DNA of 64,000 bases from JAOUJD01 sp963726405. GTDB taxonomy: Bacteria > Pseudomonadota > Gammaproteobacteria > Burkholderiales > Burkholderiaceae_F. Positions 28,847 through 40,735 of this stretch are shown here, piece by piece. Position numbers and translations under genes: made by a program. Position 1 is the stretch's first letter, and each line of letters opens with the position of its first letter. The DNA is taken from positions 248,001-312,000 of the forward strand of contig CAVSCF010000005.1 in the NCBI GenBank assembly GCA_963726405.1. The letters run 5' to 3'. The notes under the pieces are model-generated. The model did not search any database. It was given only the letters and a program-made list of their open reading frames with translations, and was not told the DNA's origin.

Positions 28847-29809
28847 TCACCGCACATACTCCTTCGCGTACCCGCGCACGACCGATTCGAAGTCTTCGTC
28901 GCGCACGAAGCCCATGGCATCGGCCCGCGCAGTGTCGAAACGAGCGGGCCAGGTGCGCACGATGGCCTCGATGCGCGGGTCGGGCTGCATGCGGACCCGA
29001 TCGCGAGCCGCGGCGCCGCCCACGTTCGCCAGGGCGTCGAGCATCGCGCGAACCGAGACCGTGATGCCCGGAAGGCTCAGCGAGCGTGCGCCCGCCCAGG
29101 CGTCGGAAGAGAGTTCGTGCGCATGCAGCAGGTTCGCGATCGCGGCCGCGGGTGACAGTACCCACATGGATGTTTCTGGATCGACGGGGCAGATCGCCTC
29201 CACACCAGCCAGCGGCTCGCGGATGATGCCGCTCGCGAAGCTCGACGCGGCGGCATTCGGCTTTCCGGGACGAACGACGATCGTCGGCAGCCGGACGGCG
29301 CGGCCGTCGACGAAGCCCTTGCGCGAATAGTCGCCCACGAGCAGTTCGCCGATCAGCTTTTGCACGCCATAGCTCGACTGCGGCATCGGCGTCGTCGAAT
29401 CGTCGACGACCGCGGGCAGTGTGCCGCCGAACACCGCGACCGAACTCGAGAAGACGACCTTCGGCCGGCGTCCCTCGGCACGCAGCGCCTCGAGCAACGC
29501 CCGCGTGCCGTCGAGATTCACCCGCATGCCGAGATCGAAGTCCGCTTCCGCCGCGCCGGAGACGACCGCAGCAAGGTGGAAGACGCTGTCCGCCCCGCGC
29601 ACCGCCTCGCGAACGAAGGCAGCGTCACCGACGTCGCCGACCAGCGCCTGGACGCGGTCCTGTCCGGGTGCACCCACCTGATCGACCGCAACCACGCAGT
29701 CGACCCTCTGGCGCTCGCCGCGGGAATCGCCGAGTTCGCCTCGCTTCAGTATTTCTCGGATCAAGCGCTGTCCGAGAAACCCCGCACCGCCGGTGACCAC
29801 CACCTTCAT
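28847..29809 (-). CDS. denD: NAD-dependent epimerase/dehydratase, D-erythronate dehydrogenase type
   Basis: Rossmann-fold enzyme of 320 aa. The NAD motif is TGGAGFLG at the N-terminus, the catalytic Ser is in FSSSVAVFGG, and the YxxxK pair is in SYGVQK. The overall pattern (VFHLAAVVSGAAEADFDLG and RLPTIVVRPGKPNAAASSF) matches D-erythronate dehydrogenase DenD, which oxidises D-erythronate at C2 as the first step of its degradation. The other den genes (otnK, otnC, otnI) are absent here. Its ATG overlaps the stop of the DUF3025 gene as ATGA. Its place behind pyrC suggests a housekeeping role different from erythronate catabolism, or shuffling. The family is firm; the exact substrate is moderate. 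Confidence 0.75.
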   Translation of the reverse strand: MKVVVTGGAGFLGQRLIREILKRGELGDSRGERQRVDCVVAVDQVGAPGQDRVQALVGDVGDAAFVREAVRGADSVFHLAAVVSGAAEADFDLGMRVNLDGTRALLEALRAEGRRPKVVFSSSVAVFGGTLPAVVDDSTTPMPQSSYGVQKLIGELLVGDYSRKGFVDGRAVRLPTIVVRPGKPNAAASSFASGIIREPLAGVEAICPVDPETSMWVLSPAAAIANLLHAHELSSDAWAGARSLSLPGITVSVRAMLDALANVGGAAARDRVRMQPDPRIEAIVRTWPARFDTARADAMGFVRDEDFESVVRGYAKEYVR

Positions 29810-30618
29810 CGTCGTCCTCGCAGTGATTGATCGTCCGGCCCTCGACGATGGCTCTTCGGACGGAACACAGCCGCATCCTCGTAGTACGCCAGGTCGTCAT
29901 TGTCCGCCCAGCCCGGAATGCCGAGCACCGGCAGCGGAAGCAACTGGCGTGGCGTCAGAGTGGAGTCGAGGGCCTCGGCCGCCCGGGCATCGATATCGGC
30001 AACCGATGCATCTGCGCCCAGCCGTACCGGCAGCGCATGTGCGGTGATGCCCTTGTAAGGCGCAGTGAGCTTCTCCATCAGCGCGTGACCGAACACGACG
30101 GGCCGCACCTCGCCCCCCCAAGCGGCACGGTGCTCGACGAAGAGCGCGTGCCAGTCATGGCTCCTCAGGGCGTCGACGATATCCGCGCGCTCCGTGACGA
30201 GCAGGACGGCGTTCTCGTCGATGAGCGTGGCAGCGTCGCGCAGCGGCCCACGCTGCGCGCGAACGCCTGTCGACGCGATCGCCTGGGACTGCAGCGCATT
30301 GAGCCGCGCCTTGGTGCGAGGAAACGCAAGCCAGACGAGGGCGTTGAAGAAATCGTGACGGTTGTCGCGGGTCGGCACCTCGCCTGTACCGCCGATGTGC
30401 GCTTCGTACGCCGAGTCCCCGGCCGCCGTCGCCGTGGTGAAACGAATCGGCTGCCCGGCCGCGTTGCGGACACCCAGACGTTCGGCGGCCGCGCTCAGGG
30501 CCGCGCGCACGTCGGCCTTACTCGACACGGCTCGGCCATGGGCAGCCACGGCATCGAACCACGGCCCGCCCCAGTCGACCGCGCCGGCGTCTGAACGCTC
30601 TACTCCGCCAGCGACCAC
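29806..30618 (-). CDS. DUF3025 domain protein
   Basis: Protein of 270 aa from a GTG at 30618 that overlaps the pyrC end by 19 bases and has GGAG at good distance inside the pyrC reading frame. Frames further upstream lie wholly inside pyrC and are not credible. The conserved heart of DUF3025 is visible: RDNRHDFFNALVWLAFPRTK then LNALQ, and later FGHALMEKLTAPYKGITAHAL. The function is unknown. The overlap with pyrC upstream and the ATGA overlap with denD downstream tie it into one operon. The many conserved Asp, His and Arg suggest an enzyme, but no catalytic mechanism is known to me. Confidence 0.8.
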   Translation of the reverse strand: MVAGGVERSDAGAVDWGGPWFDAVAAHGRAVSSKADVRAALSAAAERLGVRNAAGQPIRFTTATAAGDSAYEAHIGGTGEVPTRDNRHDFFNALVWLAFPRTKARLNALQSQAIASTGVRAQRGPLRDAATLIDENAVLLVTERADIVDALRSHDWHALFVEHRAAWGGEVRPVVFGHALMEKLTAPYKGITAHALPVRLGADASVADIDARAAEALDSTLTPRQLLPLPVLGIPGWADNDDLAYYEDAAVFRPKSHRRGPDDQSLRGRR

Positions 30619-31649
30619 GCCAGGGTTTCTCCGGCTCGCAGCGGCACGATCGTCCGGTCGCCGAACGGATACTCCGCGGGCACGCGGCAGGGACGGCGAA
30701 GCAAAGTCACCGTGCCCGTGTTGCGTGGCAGGCCATAGAAATCCGGTCCATGGAAAGCAGCGAAGGCTTCGAGACGGTGCAAGGCGCCCGCGGCGTCGAA
30801 CGCCTCCGCGTACAACTCGAGAGCGCAGTCCGCCGTATAGCAGCCGGCGCAACCACAGGCGTTCTCCTTGTCGCCCTTCGGATGGGGCGCGGAGTCGGTT
30901 CCCAGGAAGAAGCGCGGATTCCCGCCGGTCGCCGCGGCAAGCAGCGCCTGTCGATGCACTTCACGTTTCAGGACCGGGAGGCAGTAGAAGTGTGGCCGCA
31001 TGCCGGTCCGGCCGTCGGTGGTCATGAACAGCGCGTTGCGGTTGTAGAGCAGGTGATGAGCCGTGATCGTGGCGCCGATCGGTCCGCCTGCGTCACGCAC
31101 GTACTCGGCGGCTTCCTTCGTCGTGATGTGTTCGAACACGACTTTCAATGCCGGGAAGTCCCGGCGCAGCGGCAGCATCACTTCGTCGAGGAAGACGCGC
31201 TCGCGATCGAACACGTCGACATGGCCGTGGGTCGCCTCCCCGTGCACCAGCAGCGGCAAACCGGCGCGTTGCATAGCCTCGAAGGTCGGCGCGCACCGCC
31301 GCACGTCGGTCACCCCGGAGTCCGAATTGGTCGTGGCTCCCGCCGGATAGAGCTTCACGCCGTGCACAGCGCCGCTGGCCTTCGCCCGCCGGATCTCGTC
31401 GGCGGGCGTGTTATCCGTCAGGTAGAGCGTCATCAGCGGATCGAACGCCATCCCGCGGGGCAGTGCCGCAAGGATGCGCTCCCGGTACGCCAGCGCCTGG
31501 GCGGTGGTCGTGACCGGGGGCCGCAGGTTCGGCATCACGATTGCCCGGGCAAACTGGCGCGCGGTGTGGGGCAGGACGGCCGCGAGCGCGGCCCCATCGC
31601 GCAGATGCAGGTGCCAGTCGTCGGGCCGGGTGATCGTCAGGGTATCCAT
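30600..31649 (-). CDS. pyrC: Dihydroorotase, class II (pyrimidine synthesis)
   Basis: Enzyme of 349 aa, the normal length of the class II dihydroorotase found in gammaproteobacteria and betaproteobacteria. It cyclises N-carbamoyl-aspartate to dihydroorotate, the third step of de novo pyrimidine synthesis, in the cytoplasm. The metal-site residues are present: HLHLRD near the N-terminus, the carbamylated Lys in GVKLYPAGATTNSDSG, His in LPLLVHGEATH, His in VFEHITT, and Asp in LGTDSAPH. The ATG at 31649 is close to the divergent aceE start, with under 90 bases shared between them. Downstream it overlaps the DUF3025 gene by 19 bases and leads a four-gene operon. Confidence 0.95.
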   Translation of the reverse strand: MDTLTITRPDDWHLHLRDGAALAAVLPHTARQFARAIVMPNLRPPVTTTAQALAYRERILAALPRGMAFDPLMTLYLTDNTPADEIRRAKASGAVHGVKLYPAGATTNSDSGVTDVRRCAPTFEAMQRAGLPLLVHGEATHGHVDVFDRERVFLDEVMLPLRRDFPALKVVFEHITTKEAAEYVRDAGGPIGATITAHHLLYNRNALFMTTDGRTGMRPHFYCLPVLKREVHRQALLAAATGGNPRFFLGTDSAPHPKGDKENACGCAGCYTADCALELYAEAFDAAGALHRLEAFAAFHGPDFYGLPRNTGTVTLLRRPCRVPAEYPFGDRTIVPLRAGETLAWSLAE

Positions 31650-31730
31650 GACCGCATTATCCCAGCCGTTGCGCCGTCTCCGTGAGGCGGATAATCGCCG
31701 CCTTCCCTCCTCGTGTCCCTCGGAGGACTC

Positions 31731-34409
<2,679 letters not shown>

Positions 34410-34427
34410 CGGGGCCCCGAGCCGTGC

Positions 34428-35711
34428 TCAGCGGATGAAGATCACGCGGTAGTCGTTGACGTTCGTCCGCGTCGGCCCCGTGACGAGCAGCCGGTCGGCC
34501 GCCGCGAAGAAGCCCCACGCATCGTGCGCATCGAGTGCCGCACGGGCCGTGACGCCGCGTGCGGCCGCGTCCGTACCGGTCTGCGGATCGAGCCAGGCAC
34601 CGGCGTTGGTTTCGCTGCCGTCGATACCATCGGTATCGGCCGCCAGCGCGTACACGTTCGGTGCCGCCTCGAGCTCCACCGCGAGAGACAACAGGAACTC
34701 CGTGCAGCGGCCGCCGCGTCCGCTGGACCCGGGCGGCAGCGTCACGGTGCACTCGCCACCGGAGATGAGGGCGACGGGCGGCGCGAACGGGGCTCGGTGC
34801 GCGAGGATCTCGCGTGCGAGCGCGCCGTACACCTTCGCCACCTCGCGCGCTTCGCCGGTCACCGTGTCGCCGAGGATCACGGGAGTCACCCCCGCGTCCC
34901 GAAAAACGTCGGCCGCGGCCTCCAGGCTGCGGTGCGCCGTGGCGATGACGCGGTTGTCGACCCGCGCGAACAACGCGTCGCCCGCCTTCGGAGTCTCGGG
35001 GATCTCGCCGGCCGCGCCGCGACGCAGCCAGTCGTCGATGGTGGCCGGGGGTTGCACGTTCCAGCGTCGGAGGATGGCCTGTGCATCGGCGTACGTGCTG
35101 GGGTCGGGCGAACACGGACCGGACGCAATGTCGCTGGGCGAATCGCCCGTCACGTCCGACACGATCAGCGCGACCACCTGCGCGCCGCGCGAGGCCGCCG
35201 CGGCCGCCAGACGGCCGCCCGCAATCTGGGACAGGTGCTTGCGCACGACGTTCATCTGCTCGATCGGAGCCCCGCTCGCCAGCAGCTGGCGCGTCAACGC
35301 CTTCAGGTCGGCCATCGGCACGGCCGCGACGGGCAGGCTCAGCAGGCTCGAGCCCCCACCGGAGACCAGCACCAGCAGCAGGTCGTCGGCAGCGAGTTGC
35401 CGGGCGCGCTGGAGGATCTCGTTCGCCGCCTGCTCGCCGGCTTCGTCGGGCACGGGATGGCCCGCCTCGACGACGCGAATGTGCCGCGTCGGCAGCCCGT
35501 GGGCATACCGGGTGATGACGACGCCTTCGATCGGCACGTCGGGCCACGCGCGCTCGACGGCGACAGCCATGCTGGCCGCGGCCTTGCCCGCGCCGACGAC
35601 CACGACCTTGCCGCGCGGCGGCGGGGGCAGGTGAACGCCGAGCATCCGCAACGGATCCGCCGCGGCCACCGCGGCCTGGAAGCTGGCGCGCATCAGCGCA
35701 ATCGGTTCCAT
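34428..35711 (-). CDS. Glycerate 2-kinase (GckA/TtuD type, MOFRL family)
   Basis: Enzyme of 427 aa. The N-terminal half has VVVGAGKAAASMAVAVER and the phosphate-binding loop VSGGGSSLLSLP, both typical of class II glycerate kinases. The C-terminal MOFRL domain is marked by ISGGECTVTLP, GRGGRCTEFLLSLA and the late DTDGIDGSETNAGAW. It phosphorylates D-glycerate to 2-phosphoglycerate in serine, glyoxylate or tartrate degradation. Many members were named hydroxypyruvate reductase by mistake. It begins 8 bases after the spermidine-synthase-like gene and is convergent with aceE (18 bases apart). Together with denD it hints at sugar acid use, but they are in different operons. Confidence 0.9.
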   Translation of the reverse strand: MEPIALMRASFQAAVAAADPLRMLGVHLPPPPRGKVVVVGAGKAAASMAVAVERAWPDVPIEGVVITRYAHGLPTRHIRVVEAGHPVPDEAGEQAANEILQRARQLAADDLLLVLVSGGGSSLLSLPVAAVPMADLKALTRQLLASGAPIEQMNVVRKHLSQIAGGRLAAAAASRGAQVVALIVSDVTGDSPSDIASGPCSPDPSTYADAQAILRRWNVQPPATIDDWLRRGAAGEIPETPKAGDALFARVDNRVIATAHRSLEAAADVFRDAGVTPVILGDTVTGEAREVAKVYGALAREILAHRAPFAPPVALISGGECTVTLPPGSSGRGGRCTEFLLSLAVELEAAPNVYALAADTDGIDGSETNAGAWLDPQTGTDAAARGVTARAALDAHDAWGFFAAADRLLVTGPTRTNVNDYRVIFIR

Positions 35712-35719
35712 CGCAACTT

Positions 35720-37774
35720 CTACTTGAGGATGCGGAACATGTTGTGGTGCGCGTCGGTGAAGGTCTTCAGATCGGCGCGGTCCGCGATCGGCGTGACGGC
35801 GTCGCGCAGCGCCGCGTTTGCCAGCAGCTTGCTGTCCCGGGTCACGAGGATCTGATCGGTCGACGAAAGCCAGTATTCCGCGCCGGCCGACTGTCCGGGC
35901 TGGTCGGACACGAGCACCGCTTCGAGACCGAACTCGCTGGCGAGGCGCTTCACCACGGGCAGCAGGTCGATGTAGCGATTGGTGGCCTGGAACACGATGA
36001 CGCCGTCGCTGGCCAGGTGGCGAACGTACAGCGCCATTGCCTCGCGCGTCACGAGGTGCATCGGGATCGAATCGCCGGCGAAGGCGTCGATCCCGAGCAC
36101 GTCGTACTTGCGCGGCGCTTCGCGCTCGAGACTGAGGCGGCCGTCGCCCAGCACCACGCTGGTCTTCGCCGGCGTGTCGCGCAGGAACGTGAACTCCGCG
36201 CTGGCGACGTCGACGACGCGCGGGCTGATCTCGTAGAAGACGAAGGTGTCGCCGGCCCGTCCATACGATGCGACCACGCCGGCTCCGAGGCCGATGATGC
36301 CGACGTTGCGCGGCTGCGGGCGGTCCTCGTTCAGCGCTTCGAACAGCCGGCCGTAACCGGACGTCGGGCCGAAGTAGTCGCTCGGAGTGTTGCGGAACGC
36401 TTCTCCCAGCAGTTGTCCGCCGTGGACGATGCTGCCGTGGAGCATCGAGCGGTACGGCACCGGGTCCTGGCGGTCGCGGGTGCGGACCACGCCGTAGAAG
36501 TCGCGCCACATCACGCGCGTGTCCCGCGAGTACTCCCGGGCGCCCTGGACGGCGAACCAGCCCGTGGCCACGACGACCGCCAGCCCGATCAGCCGGGTCC
36601 AGCCGCCGAGTTGGACCAGCACCAAGAGCGCAAGCAGCACCAGCGCGATGTTGACCTCGAAGTAGCCCGGCAATGTCAACGGCGCGACGATGGCGACGAG
36701 GACCGCGCCGAGGGCGCCGCCGACGGACAGCATCAGGTAGAAGCGGGTCAGGTAGCGGGGATCCGGCTTCATCCGCGCGAGTTCGCCGTGGCAGAACATG
36801 CAGGCGACGAAGAGTCCGACGAAGAACACCGTCACCGCGAGCTTGAGGTCGAGCGATGGAATCAGGTAGGCCATTGCCGGCACCAATCCCGCGAGCGCGA
36901 CGATGAAGACCCAGCGTTGGTACCAGCGCGGATGATCGAAGGTCAGGATGAACGTGAGCAGGTAGATCGACAGCGGAAGCACCCACAGGAAGGGCACGCT
37001 CGCGATGTTCTGGGTCACGTGGTTGGTCACTGCGAGCAGCATCACCGAGCCCATGGCCGACAGGGCGAGCCAGGTCAGTTGAGTAACGGCAGTCGGCCGG
37101 ACCTGTGCGCCACTCGGTGCAGCAGCCTCTACCGAAACCGGCTCCCCTTCCGCGGCGGCACGCATCGAAGCCCAACCGGTCGCGGCGCAGATTCCGGCGA
37201 ACACGACGTACAGCGCCGACCAGCCCCAGCCGAGCGCGGCCAGGTCAAACCAGGGCTCGAGCAGCACCGGAAAGCCGAGGAGGGCGAGCAATGACGCGAA
37301 GTTCGACAACGCGAAGAGACGGTATGGCACAGCGCTGTGAAAACGCCGCCAGTACCACGACTGCAGCAACGGCGTGGTTGTCGAGAGCAGGAAGTACGGC
37401 AGCCCGATCGTGGCGGCCAGCAGCAGCAGGATGCGCAGCGTCGGCTCCTCGTCGCCCTGCGGCTTCCACGCGGTCGACGCGAGGATCGGCAGGGTCAGCA
37501 GGGACGCCGCGAGCAGCGTCGCATGCACCATCGTCTGGCGGCGTATGCCCAGGCGCGTGGTCCAGTCGGCATACGCGTAGCCGGCCAGCAGGGTCGTCTG
37601 GAAGAACACGAGCGCCGTGGTCCAGACGCCCGACGAGCCGCCGAACCAGGGCAGGATCTGCTTGGCGATGATCGGCTGGACCAGGAACAGCAGGAACGCC
37701 GACAGGAAGATCGTCAGCGCGTAGGGCAGCACCGAGGGACGTGCGGGGAGGCCGATCGCGGCGGTCGAGGACAT
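35720..37774 (-). CDS. Membrane protein fused to a spermidine synthase-like domain
   Basis: Protein of 684 aa. The first 420 or so residues hold about 12 membrane helices (ALTIFLSAFLLFLVQPIIAK at the start, then repeated hydrophobic blocks) in the pattern of fused MFS/spermidine synthase proteins. The C-terminal domain is a Rossmann methyltransferase-like fold: VGIIGLGAGVVASYG, FYEISPRVVDVA, VVLGDGRLSLE and LGIDAFAGDSIPMHL. In true spermidine synthases two Asp in this region bind the aminopropyl donor; here one stands as GIDAF. The function of the fusion family is not settled; polyamine transfer coupled to transport is a guess. It precedes the glycerate kinase by 8 bases and follows cls by 49. 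Confidence 0.85.
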   Translation of the reverse strand: MSSTAAIGLPARPSVLPYALTIFLSAFLLFLVQPIIAKQILPWFGGSSGVWTTALVFFQTTLLAGYAYADWTTRLGIRRQTMVHATLLAASLLTLPILASTAWKPQGDEEPTLRILLLLAATIGLPYFLLSTTTPLLQSWYWRRFHSAVPYRLFALSNFASLLALLGFPVLLEPWFDLAALGWGWSALYVVFAGICAATGWASMRAAAEGEPVSVEAAAPSGAQVRPTAVTQLTWLALSAMGSVMLLAVTNHVTQNIASVPFLWVLPLSIYLLTFILTFDHPRWYQRWVFIVALAGLVPAMAYLIPSLDLKLAVTVFFVGLFVACMFCHGELARMKPDPRYLTRFYLMLSVGGALGAVLVAIVAPLTLPGYFEVNIALVLLALLVLVQLGGWTRLIGLAVVVATGWFAVQGAREYSRDTRVMWRDFYGVVRTRDRQDPVPYRSMLHGSIVHGGQLLGEAFRNTPSDYFGPTSGYGRLFEALNEDRPQPRNVGIIGLGAGVVASYGRAGDTFVFYEISPRVVDVASAEFTFLRDTPAKTSVVLGDGRLSLEREAPRKYDVLGIDAFAGDSIPMHLVTREAMALYVRHLASDGVIVFQATNRYIDLLPVVKRLASEFGLEAVLVSDQPGQSAGAEYWLSSTDQILVTRDSKLLANAALRDAVTPIADRADLKTFTDAHHNMFRILK

Positions 37775-37823
37775 GCGGGCGGACCTGCGGGCAAAGGGCG
37801 CGATTATCCTCCCGGAACCGGTC

Positions 37824-39257
37824 TTACAGGAGCGGGCTCACGAGGCGGCTCAGGTTCTGCACCAGTTCCTGGGTGAACGGCCGGCGGCGCCACTCGTCGA
37901 GCGTCACGCGCTCGGATCCGCGCATGTAGCCATCCTCGATCGCCGCGAGTTGCGCGGCGATCCGGCGGTCGAAGAACAGCGCGACCACCTCTTCGTTCAG
38001 CTCGAACGACCGCATATCCATGTTGCAGGTGCCGATCCACGCGACCTGGCCGTCGATCGACACGGACTTGGTGTGCAGGAACGCTTCCCTGTATGCGTGG
38101 ATCTGGACGCCGGCGACGAGCAGTTCCTCGTAGTAGGAGCGCTGCGCGTTGCCGACGAGAAACTGGTCGATATGGTCGTCGACGATCAGGTGCACGTCCG
38201 CCCCGCGCAGGACCGCGGTTTCCAGCGCGTTCTGGAAGGGCTGGCTCGGGATGAAGTACGGAGTGGTGACGACAACCCGCCGGGTGGCCGAGTGGATCAG
38301 GTTCACGGCCATGCGCTGGGCGGGCTGGGTCGATGAAGACGGCCCGTTGGGGAGCACCTGCGCGGGAACGTCGCCGGCGCGGGCCGGCGCAGGGAATGCT
38401 TCCTCGCCGACGAACTGCGTCGTCTCGATGAACCAGTCGGATGCGAACACGCCCTGCAGCTGCAGCGCCGACGGCCCCTCGATGCGCACCATGAGTTCGC
38501 TGTACGTCAGGCCCGGCTTGAAGTTCGCCGCGACCATGTTCTGCGAACCGGTGTAGCCGACGCGACCGTCGATGACCACCAGCTTGCGGTGGTTGCGCAG
38601 GTCGAAGCGCGCGGCCTTGCGGCCCACTCGGACCGGCAGCGCGATGCGGGTGTCGACCCCGAGCGCGCGCAGTTGCGGCACGAGCTTCGGTATCCGCGGG
38701 CGCGATCCGAACGCGTCCACCAGCACCCGGCACTTGACGCCGCGCTGCACGGCACGACCGAGCGCATCGATGACGATGGCCGTGCGTTCGTCGCTCGCGA
38801 ACATGTAGAAGCACAGGTGGGCCGTCACTTTCGCTTCGTCGATGTCGCGGGCGATTCGGGCCAGCGTGACCTCGTAGTCGGTGAGCAATTCGACCGCGTT
38901 GCCGCCGAAGTTCGGCAGCATGCCGAGGTCGGTCGCCAGCCGCACGCTCGCCTCGTACTGCGGCGTGATGGCGGGCGGCACGAGCAGCGGCAGCGCGGTC
39001 ATCTTCCGCCGCACGGGCTCGATCTCGTGCATGAACTGCCGGAACCGCTCGGTGCGCCAGCGCGGCACGCGCGGACGGCCGATCAGCAGGTACAGGGCCA
39101 GCCCCAGCCAGGGCAGGAAGAAGATGAAGAGCAGCCAGCCCTTCGCCGCCTCCGGCGAGCGCCGGGTCGGCACGATCGGCAGCATGACCAGGCGGATCGC
39201 CCAGTCGCTCGCCACGAACAGCGCAGTCCAGAAGCCGGTGGTCTCGAAGTCGGTCAT
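37824..39257 (-). CDS. cls: Cardiolipin synthase
   Basis: Membrane enzyme of 477 aa that condenses two phosphatidylglycerol molecules into cardiolipin and glycerol. Two N-terminal membrane helices (VASDWAIRLVMLPIV and LLFIFFLPWLGLALYLLIG) form the PLDc_N part. Both phospholipase D HKD motifs are intact: HRKLVVIDGRVGYTGSQN and HTKSVSIDGQVAWIGTCN, each with the His-x-Lys-x4-Asp pattern. Length and layout match ClsA. The gene lies 43 bases after gltL on the same strand and could be read through from the transporter operon. It may also have its own promoter in that GC-rich gap. Confidence 0.92.
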   Translation of the reverse strand: MTDFETTGFWTALFVASDWAIRLVMLPIVPTRRSPEAAKGWLLFIFFLPWLGLALYLLIGRPRVPRWRTERFRQFMHEIEPVRRKMTALPLLVPPAITPQYEASVRLATDLGMLPNFGGNAVELLTDYEVTLARIARDIDEAKVTAHLCFYMFASDERTAIVIDALGRAVQRGVKCRVLVDAFGSRPRIPKLVPQLRALGVDTRIALPVRVGRKAARFDLRNHRKLVVIDGRVGYTGSQNMVAANFKPGLTYSELMVRIEGPSALQLQGVFASDWFIETTQFVGEEAFPAPARAGDVPAQVLPNGPSSSTQPAQRMAVNLIHSATRRVVVTTPYFIPSQPFQNALETAVLRGADVHLIVDDHIDQFLVGNAQRSYYEELLVAGVQIHAYREAFLHTKSVSIDGQVAWIGTCNMDMRSFELNEEVVALFFDRRIAAQLAAIEDGYMRGSERVTLDEWRRRPFTQELVQNLSRLVSPLL

Positions 39258-39300
39258 CCGGCACAGCAGGGCAAAGGCAGTGCCCCGGGGCGGGGGCCCC

Positions 39301-40035
39301 TCAGTGGTGAAGAATCTTGGAAAGGAAGAGCTGGGCCCGCTCCGAGCGCGGTTTGCCGAAGAATTCCTGCCGGGTGGCGTCCTCGACGATCTCGCCCTTG
39401 TCCATGAAGATCACCCGGTGCGCCACCTTGTTGGCGAACCCCATCTCGTGCGTGACGACCATCATCGTCATGCCGTCCTTGGCGAGCTGGACCATGACGT
39501 CGAGCACTTCGTTGATCATCTCCGGATCGAGCGCCGACGTCGGTTCGTCGAACAGCATGCAGATCGGGTCCATCGACAACGCCCGGGCGATGGCGACGCG
39601 CTGCTGCTGGCCGCCCGACAGCTGACCCGGAAACTTGGCGGCCTGCGACTTCAGGCCGACCCGGTCGAGCAGCTTCATGCCGCGCTCGTTCGCCTCTTCC
39701 CTGCTGCGGCCGAGCACCTTGATCTGCGCGAGCGTCAGGTTCTCGGTGATCGAGAGGTGCGGAAAGAGCTCGAAGTGCTGGAACACCATGCCGACGCGCG
39801 AGCGCAGCTTCGGCAGGTCGGTCTTCGGGTCGCCCACGGAAACTCCGTCCACGTGGACCGTGCCTTCCTGGAAGGGCTCGAGCGCGTTGACGCACTTGAT
39901 GAGCGTGGACTTGCCGGATCCGGACGGGCCGCAGACGACCACGACTTCGCCCTTCTCGACCTTGGTCGTGCAGTTCGTCAGCACCTGGAAGCTGCCGTAC
40001 CACTTCGAGATGCCCTTCAGCTCGATCATTGCCAT
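39301..40035 (-). CDS. gltL: Glutamate/aspartate ABC transporter ATPase
   Basis: ABC ATPase of 244 aa of the polar amino acid uptake class. Walker A is GPSGSGKST, the signature is LSGGQQQR, Walker B is ICMLFDEPTSALD, and the switch His is in VVTHEMGFA. The opening MIELKGISKWYGSFQVL is nearly standard for GltL/GlnQ proteins. It starts 16 bases after gltK and completes the transporter with GltJ, GltK and the two binding proteins upstream. It supplies ATP energy at the inner face of the inner membrane. Confidence 0.93.
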   Translation of the reverse strand: MAMIELKGISKWYGSFQVLTNCTTKVEKGEVVVVCGPSGSGKSTLIKCVNALEPFQEGTVHVDGVSVGDPKTDLPKLRSRVGMVFQHFELFPHLSITENLTLAQIKVLGRSREEANERGMKLLDRVGLKSQAAKFPGQLSGGQQQRVAIARALSMDPICMLFDEPTSALDPEMINEVLDVMVQLAKDGMTMMVVTHEMGFANKVAHRVIFMDKGEIVEDATRQEFFGKPRSERAQLFLSKILHH

Positions 40036-40051
40036 CGCGTCTGTCCGTTCC

Positions 40052-40735
40052 TCAGCGAATCACTGCGATCTTCCTCTGCAGCTGCTTCACCATGAACGAC
40101 AGGGTGTAGCAGAGCACGAAGTAGACGATCGCGACAAAGAGATACATCTCGACCAGGCGCGAGTCGCGCTGCGCGATCTTCGAGGCGGCGCCGACGAAGT
40201 CGGTGGCCGAGATCACGTAGACGAGCGAGGTGTCCTGGAACAGGATGATGGTCTGCGTCAGCAGCACCGGAAGCATGTTGCGAAAGGCCTGCGGCAGGAT
40301 GACGAGCCGCATGGCCTGCCCGTAGGTCAGGCCGAGCGCGTAGGCCGAGTACACCTGCCCTCGCGGGATCGACTGGATGCCGGCGCGCATGATCTCGCAG
40401 AAATATGCGGCCTCGAACATGATGAAGGTGATCATCGCGGTGCGCTCGGCACCCACCTGCGGAGGCCGCTCCGCCCCGGTGATGCCCTGCAGGATCAGCG
40501 GCACCAGGAAGAAGAACCAGAAGATGACGAGAACGAGCGGGATGGACCGCATCAGGTTCACGTAGCCCGCGGCGAAGTTGGACAGCCACTTGGTCGAGGA
40601 CAGCCGGGCCAGCGCGAGCAGCGTGCCGAAGAACAGGCCACCGACGGCGGACGTGGCCGTCAGCTGCAGCGTGTACTGCATGCCCTTCCACAGGTAGGGC
40701 AGCGAGTTCCCGACAACCGCGAAGTCGAGGTTCAT
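40052..40735 (-). CDS. gltK: Glutamate/aspartate ABC transporter permease
   Basis: Inner membrane permease of 227 aa with about five helices. The helix after the start (WKGMQYTLQLTATSAVGG) and the cytoplasmic EAA loop (EIMRAGIQSIPRGQVYSAYALG) are typical of the HisM/GltK group. Its ATG overlaps the gltJ stop as ATGA, so the two permease subunits are translationally coupled and made in equal amounts. The EAA loop couples to GltL. Confidence 0.93.
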   Translation of the reverse strand: MNLDFAVVGNSLPYLWKGMQYTLQLTATSAVGGLFFGTLLALARLSSTKWLSNFAAGYVNLMRSIPLVLVIFWFFFLVPLILQGITGAERPPQVGAERTAMITFIMFEAAYFCEIMRAGIQSIPRGQVYSAYALGLTYGQAMRLVILPQAFRNMLPVLLTQTIILFQDTSLVYVISATDFVGAASKIAQRDSRLVEMYLFVAIVYFVLCYTLSFMVKQLQRKIAVIR

